From NCBI GenBank assembly GCA_945483525.1, contig CALYRV010000044.1, positions 1 through 14,713 of the forward strand: 14,713 nucleotides of DNA, read 5' to 3'. Of this stretch, positions 13,714-14,713 are shown in pieces. A model generated the notes under the pieces. That model was not told the DNA's origin, ran no database searches, and saw nothing but the letters and a program-made list of their open reading frames with translations. Within the stretch, counting starts at the first letter, position 1. Each line of letters starts with the position of its first letter. This DNA comes from an uncultured Verrucomicrobiota bacterium. GTDB lineage: Bacteria; Verrucomicrobiota; Kiritimatiellia; RFP12; UBA1067. Both the position numbers and the translations under genes were made by a program.

Positions 13714-14713
13714 ATGCTGTTGGCGTTATTGGCACTGTTCCTGCTTTCCGCATTCTTCTCAAGCGCCGAGACGGTGTTGTTTTCGCTTACTGGCGCGCAG
13801 CGTGAGAAGATTCGCAGCAAAAGCGCAGAGGATGACCAGCGAATCGGCAAGTGCCTATCGGATAAGGCGGTGCTTTTCTCGACGTTATTGGTCGGTAATA
13901 CCTTTGTGAATTTCGCGATTTCTTCCATCGGATACTGCGTCTTTGACTGGCTCGTTCCCGGTAACGGTTGGATTGCGGTGCCGGCGATGACGGTGCTGTT
14001 ATTGCTCTTTGGCGAGATCACACCGAAGCGCCTTGCGCTACGCTATACTGGAGAGCTGGCGCCGCTGTACTCAAGATTGCTTCTGTTTTGGCGTGCAGCG
14101 TTTTATCCGTTCAACAAGGCGTTACGTTGGTCTTCGAAGGCTTTCGCTCCAGCATTGGCGCGCGAGCGTCGAGCGCTTTCGGATGATGAACTCGTTTCGG
14201 TGATGGATTCCGCTGCGGAACGAGGCGATATCTCATCAGCTGACGCCGACATGATTGAAGGCGTTTTGCGGCTCTCTGAGCTCTGTGCCAACGACGAGAT
14301 GACTCCGCGAGTCGATATCGTCGGTTATGATATAGATCTGCTCGGTGATCCATCCGCTGCCCGCCAACAACCCACTACCCACACTCCACTACCAGCTACC
14401 GACTACCAGCTACCAACTACTCGACATCGCTGGCTGCCTGCGTTCCGGCGAAGTCCGGATAATATCGAGGGGGTCTATGATGCGAAGGAGAAAAGGATCG
14501 TGGACGCGCTCTTCGTTCCGGAGACTGTGACATTGGACGATCTGCTTACAACGTTTGCGAAGAGCGGAAGGGAGATTGCGATCGTTACGGACGAATATGG
14601 CGGAACCGCGGGCATTATCACTCCAAACGATATACTTGAGCTAATCATCGGTCCCCAGGTATTCGACTCTCCAGATGCCGAGCCGAAGCTGGTAATGAAG
14701 GGAGTGGGGGTAT
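13714..14713 (+). CDS. CNNM/CorC-type membrane protein with CBS domains, incomplete at the window end
   Basis: A member of the CNNM (DUF21)-CBS family, proposed magnesium/cobalt efflux or related ion transporters of the inner membrane, also called hemolysin-like. Residues 1-25 form the first membrane helix with the family pattern SSAETVLFSL. A re-entrant and helical region follows, with VGNTFVNFAISSI and the signature FGEITPK (G100 to K105). Helical linker residues run to about 185, and MTPRVDIV opens the CBS pair. SPDNIEGVYDAK and ATVT-like IVTDEYGGTAGIITPNDILELIIG identify the two CBS repeats. The C-terminal CorC_HlyC domain would lie beyond the window. A heptamer array is inserted in the first CBS domain (residues 217-236) without loss of frame. 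A GAGGT ribosome site at 13703-13707 supports ATG 13714, not the out-of-frame ATG at 13709. It starts four bases after the beta-helix gene. Confidence 0.87.
   Translation, partial: MLLALLALFLLSAFFSSAETVLFSLTGAQREKIRSKSAEDDQRIGKCLSDKAVLFSTLLVGNTFVNFAISSIGYCVFDWLVPGNGWIAVPAMTVLLLLFGEITPKRLALRYTGELAPLYSRLLLFWRAAFYPFNKALRWSSKAFAPALARERRALSDDELVSVMDSAAERGDISSADADMIEGVLRLSELCANDEMTPRVDIVGYDIDLLGDPSAARQQPTTHTPLPATDYQLPTTRHRWLPAFRRSPDNIEGVYDAKEKRIVDALFVPETVTLDDLLTTFAKSGREIAIVTDEYGGTAGIITPNDILELIIGPQVFDSPDAEPKLVMKGVGV
14364..14419 (+). repeat. 7-bp tandem repeat in the CNNM gene (CCAGCTA/CCAACTA type)
   Basis: Eight heptamers are in perfect phase: CCAACAA, CCCACTA, CCCACAC, TCCACTA, CCAGCTA, CCGACTA, CCAGCTA and CCAACTA. 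They encode residues 217-236, with LPATDYQLPTT showing the seven-residue cycle. The site is the helix-strand loop of the first CBS domain, where family members normally go directly from the helix to the RLPVY-like strand. The frame continues on both sides, so the whole insertion with its edges must be a multiple of three. The unit cycle has no stop in any forward frame. Confidence 0.9.

Noticed and set aside
13709..13909. 66-residue frame starting at ATG 13709
   Set aside because: It is a shadow of the CNNM gene in another frame. The ribosome site spacing and the CNNM motifs support ATG 13714.
3476..14419. Heptamer arrays as a CRISPR array or minisatellite of one unit
   Set aside because: There are no 20-40-base repeats with regular spacers, and the unit sequences differ between sites; only the 7-bp period is shared.

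Overview
Twelve protein genes lie on the + strand, closely packed and in several places overlapping. No rRNA, tRNA, CRISPR array or transposase gene was seen, and no stretch over 300 bases lacks a gene. The mix of genes fits a free-living or gut Gram-negative bacterium with its own arginine, histidine and isoprenoid synthesis. A type IV pilus/type II secretion-like secretin end, secreted-type GH20 and beta-helix enzymes and sparse Shine-Dalgarno sites suggest the PVC group (Verrucomicrobiota/Kiritimatiellota/Lentisphaerota). That placement is inference and only moderately sure. TGA ends at least five genes here, so the standard bacterial code applies.

Layout. 1-508: the C-terminal end of a secretin whose reading frame is broken or cut upstream. 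546-2699: coaE (dephospho-CoA kinase) and rho. 2699-6354: uvrA, overlapping rho by one base (TAATG), and a family 2 glycosyltransferase overlapping uvrA by four (ATGA). 6352-7413: an extended -10 promoter-like site, an AT-rich leader and a GMP synthase lacking its glutamine amidotransferase half. 7472-9416: argC and a PHP-type histidinol-phosphatase. 9421-13709: a GH20 hexosaminidase, ispF, and a large protein joining a parallel beta-helix to an alpha/alpha-toroid-like domain. 13714-end: a CNNM/CorC-type membrane protein that runs off the window.

The most unusual feature is a family of degenerate heptanucleotide (7-bp) tandem repeats at eight places. Five lie inside genes and keep the frame: four in uvrA and one in the CNNM gene. 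Three sit immediately before start codons (argC, hisK, ispF). Two of the uvrA copies are long inverted-repeat elements of 93 and 102 bp. Their right arms are nearly identical, and both are read in the same frame into similar peptides. In both, the arm mismatches fall on the one codon where a perfect palindrome would place an in-frame TGA stop. Several unit types occur (CACTCTT/AACTCTT, GAACCAC, CCAGCTA/CCAACTA, ATTCCTA/ATTCCCA), all with period 7. A stop-free 7-bp unit reads as the same seven-residue cycle in all three frames of a strand, so such arrays can settle in genes with little harm. This looks like a genome-wide, gene-invading repeat system, comparable in behaviour to Rickettsia palindromic elements and in period to cyanobacterial STRRs, but with different sequences.

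Other points of interest are the amidotransferase-less GMP synthase, loop deletions in CoaE and UvrA, a variant Walker A in Rho, and the chimeric-looking beta-helix/toroid protein.
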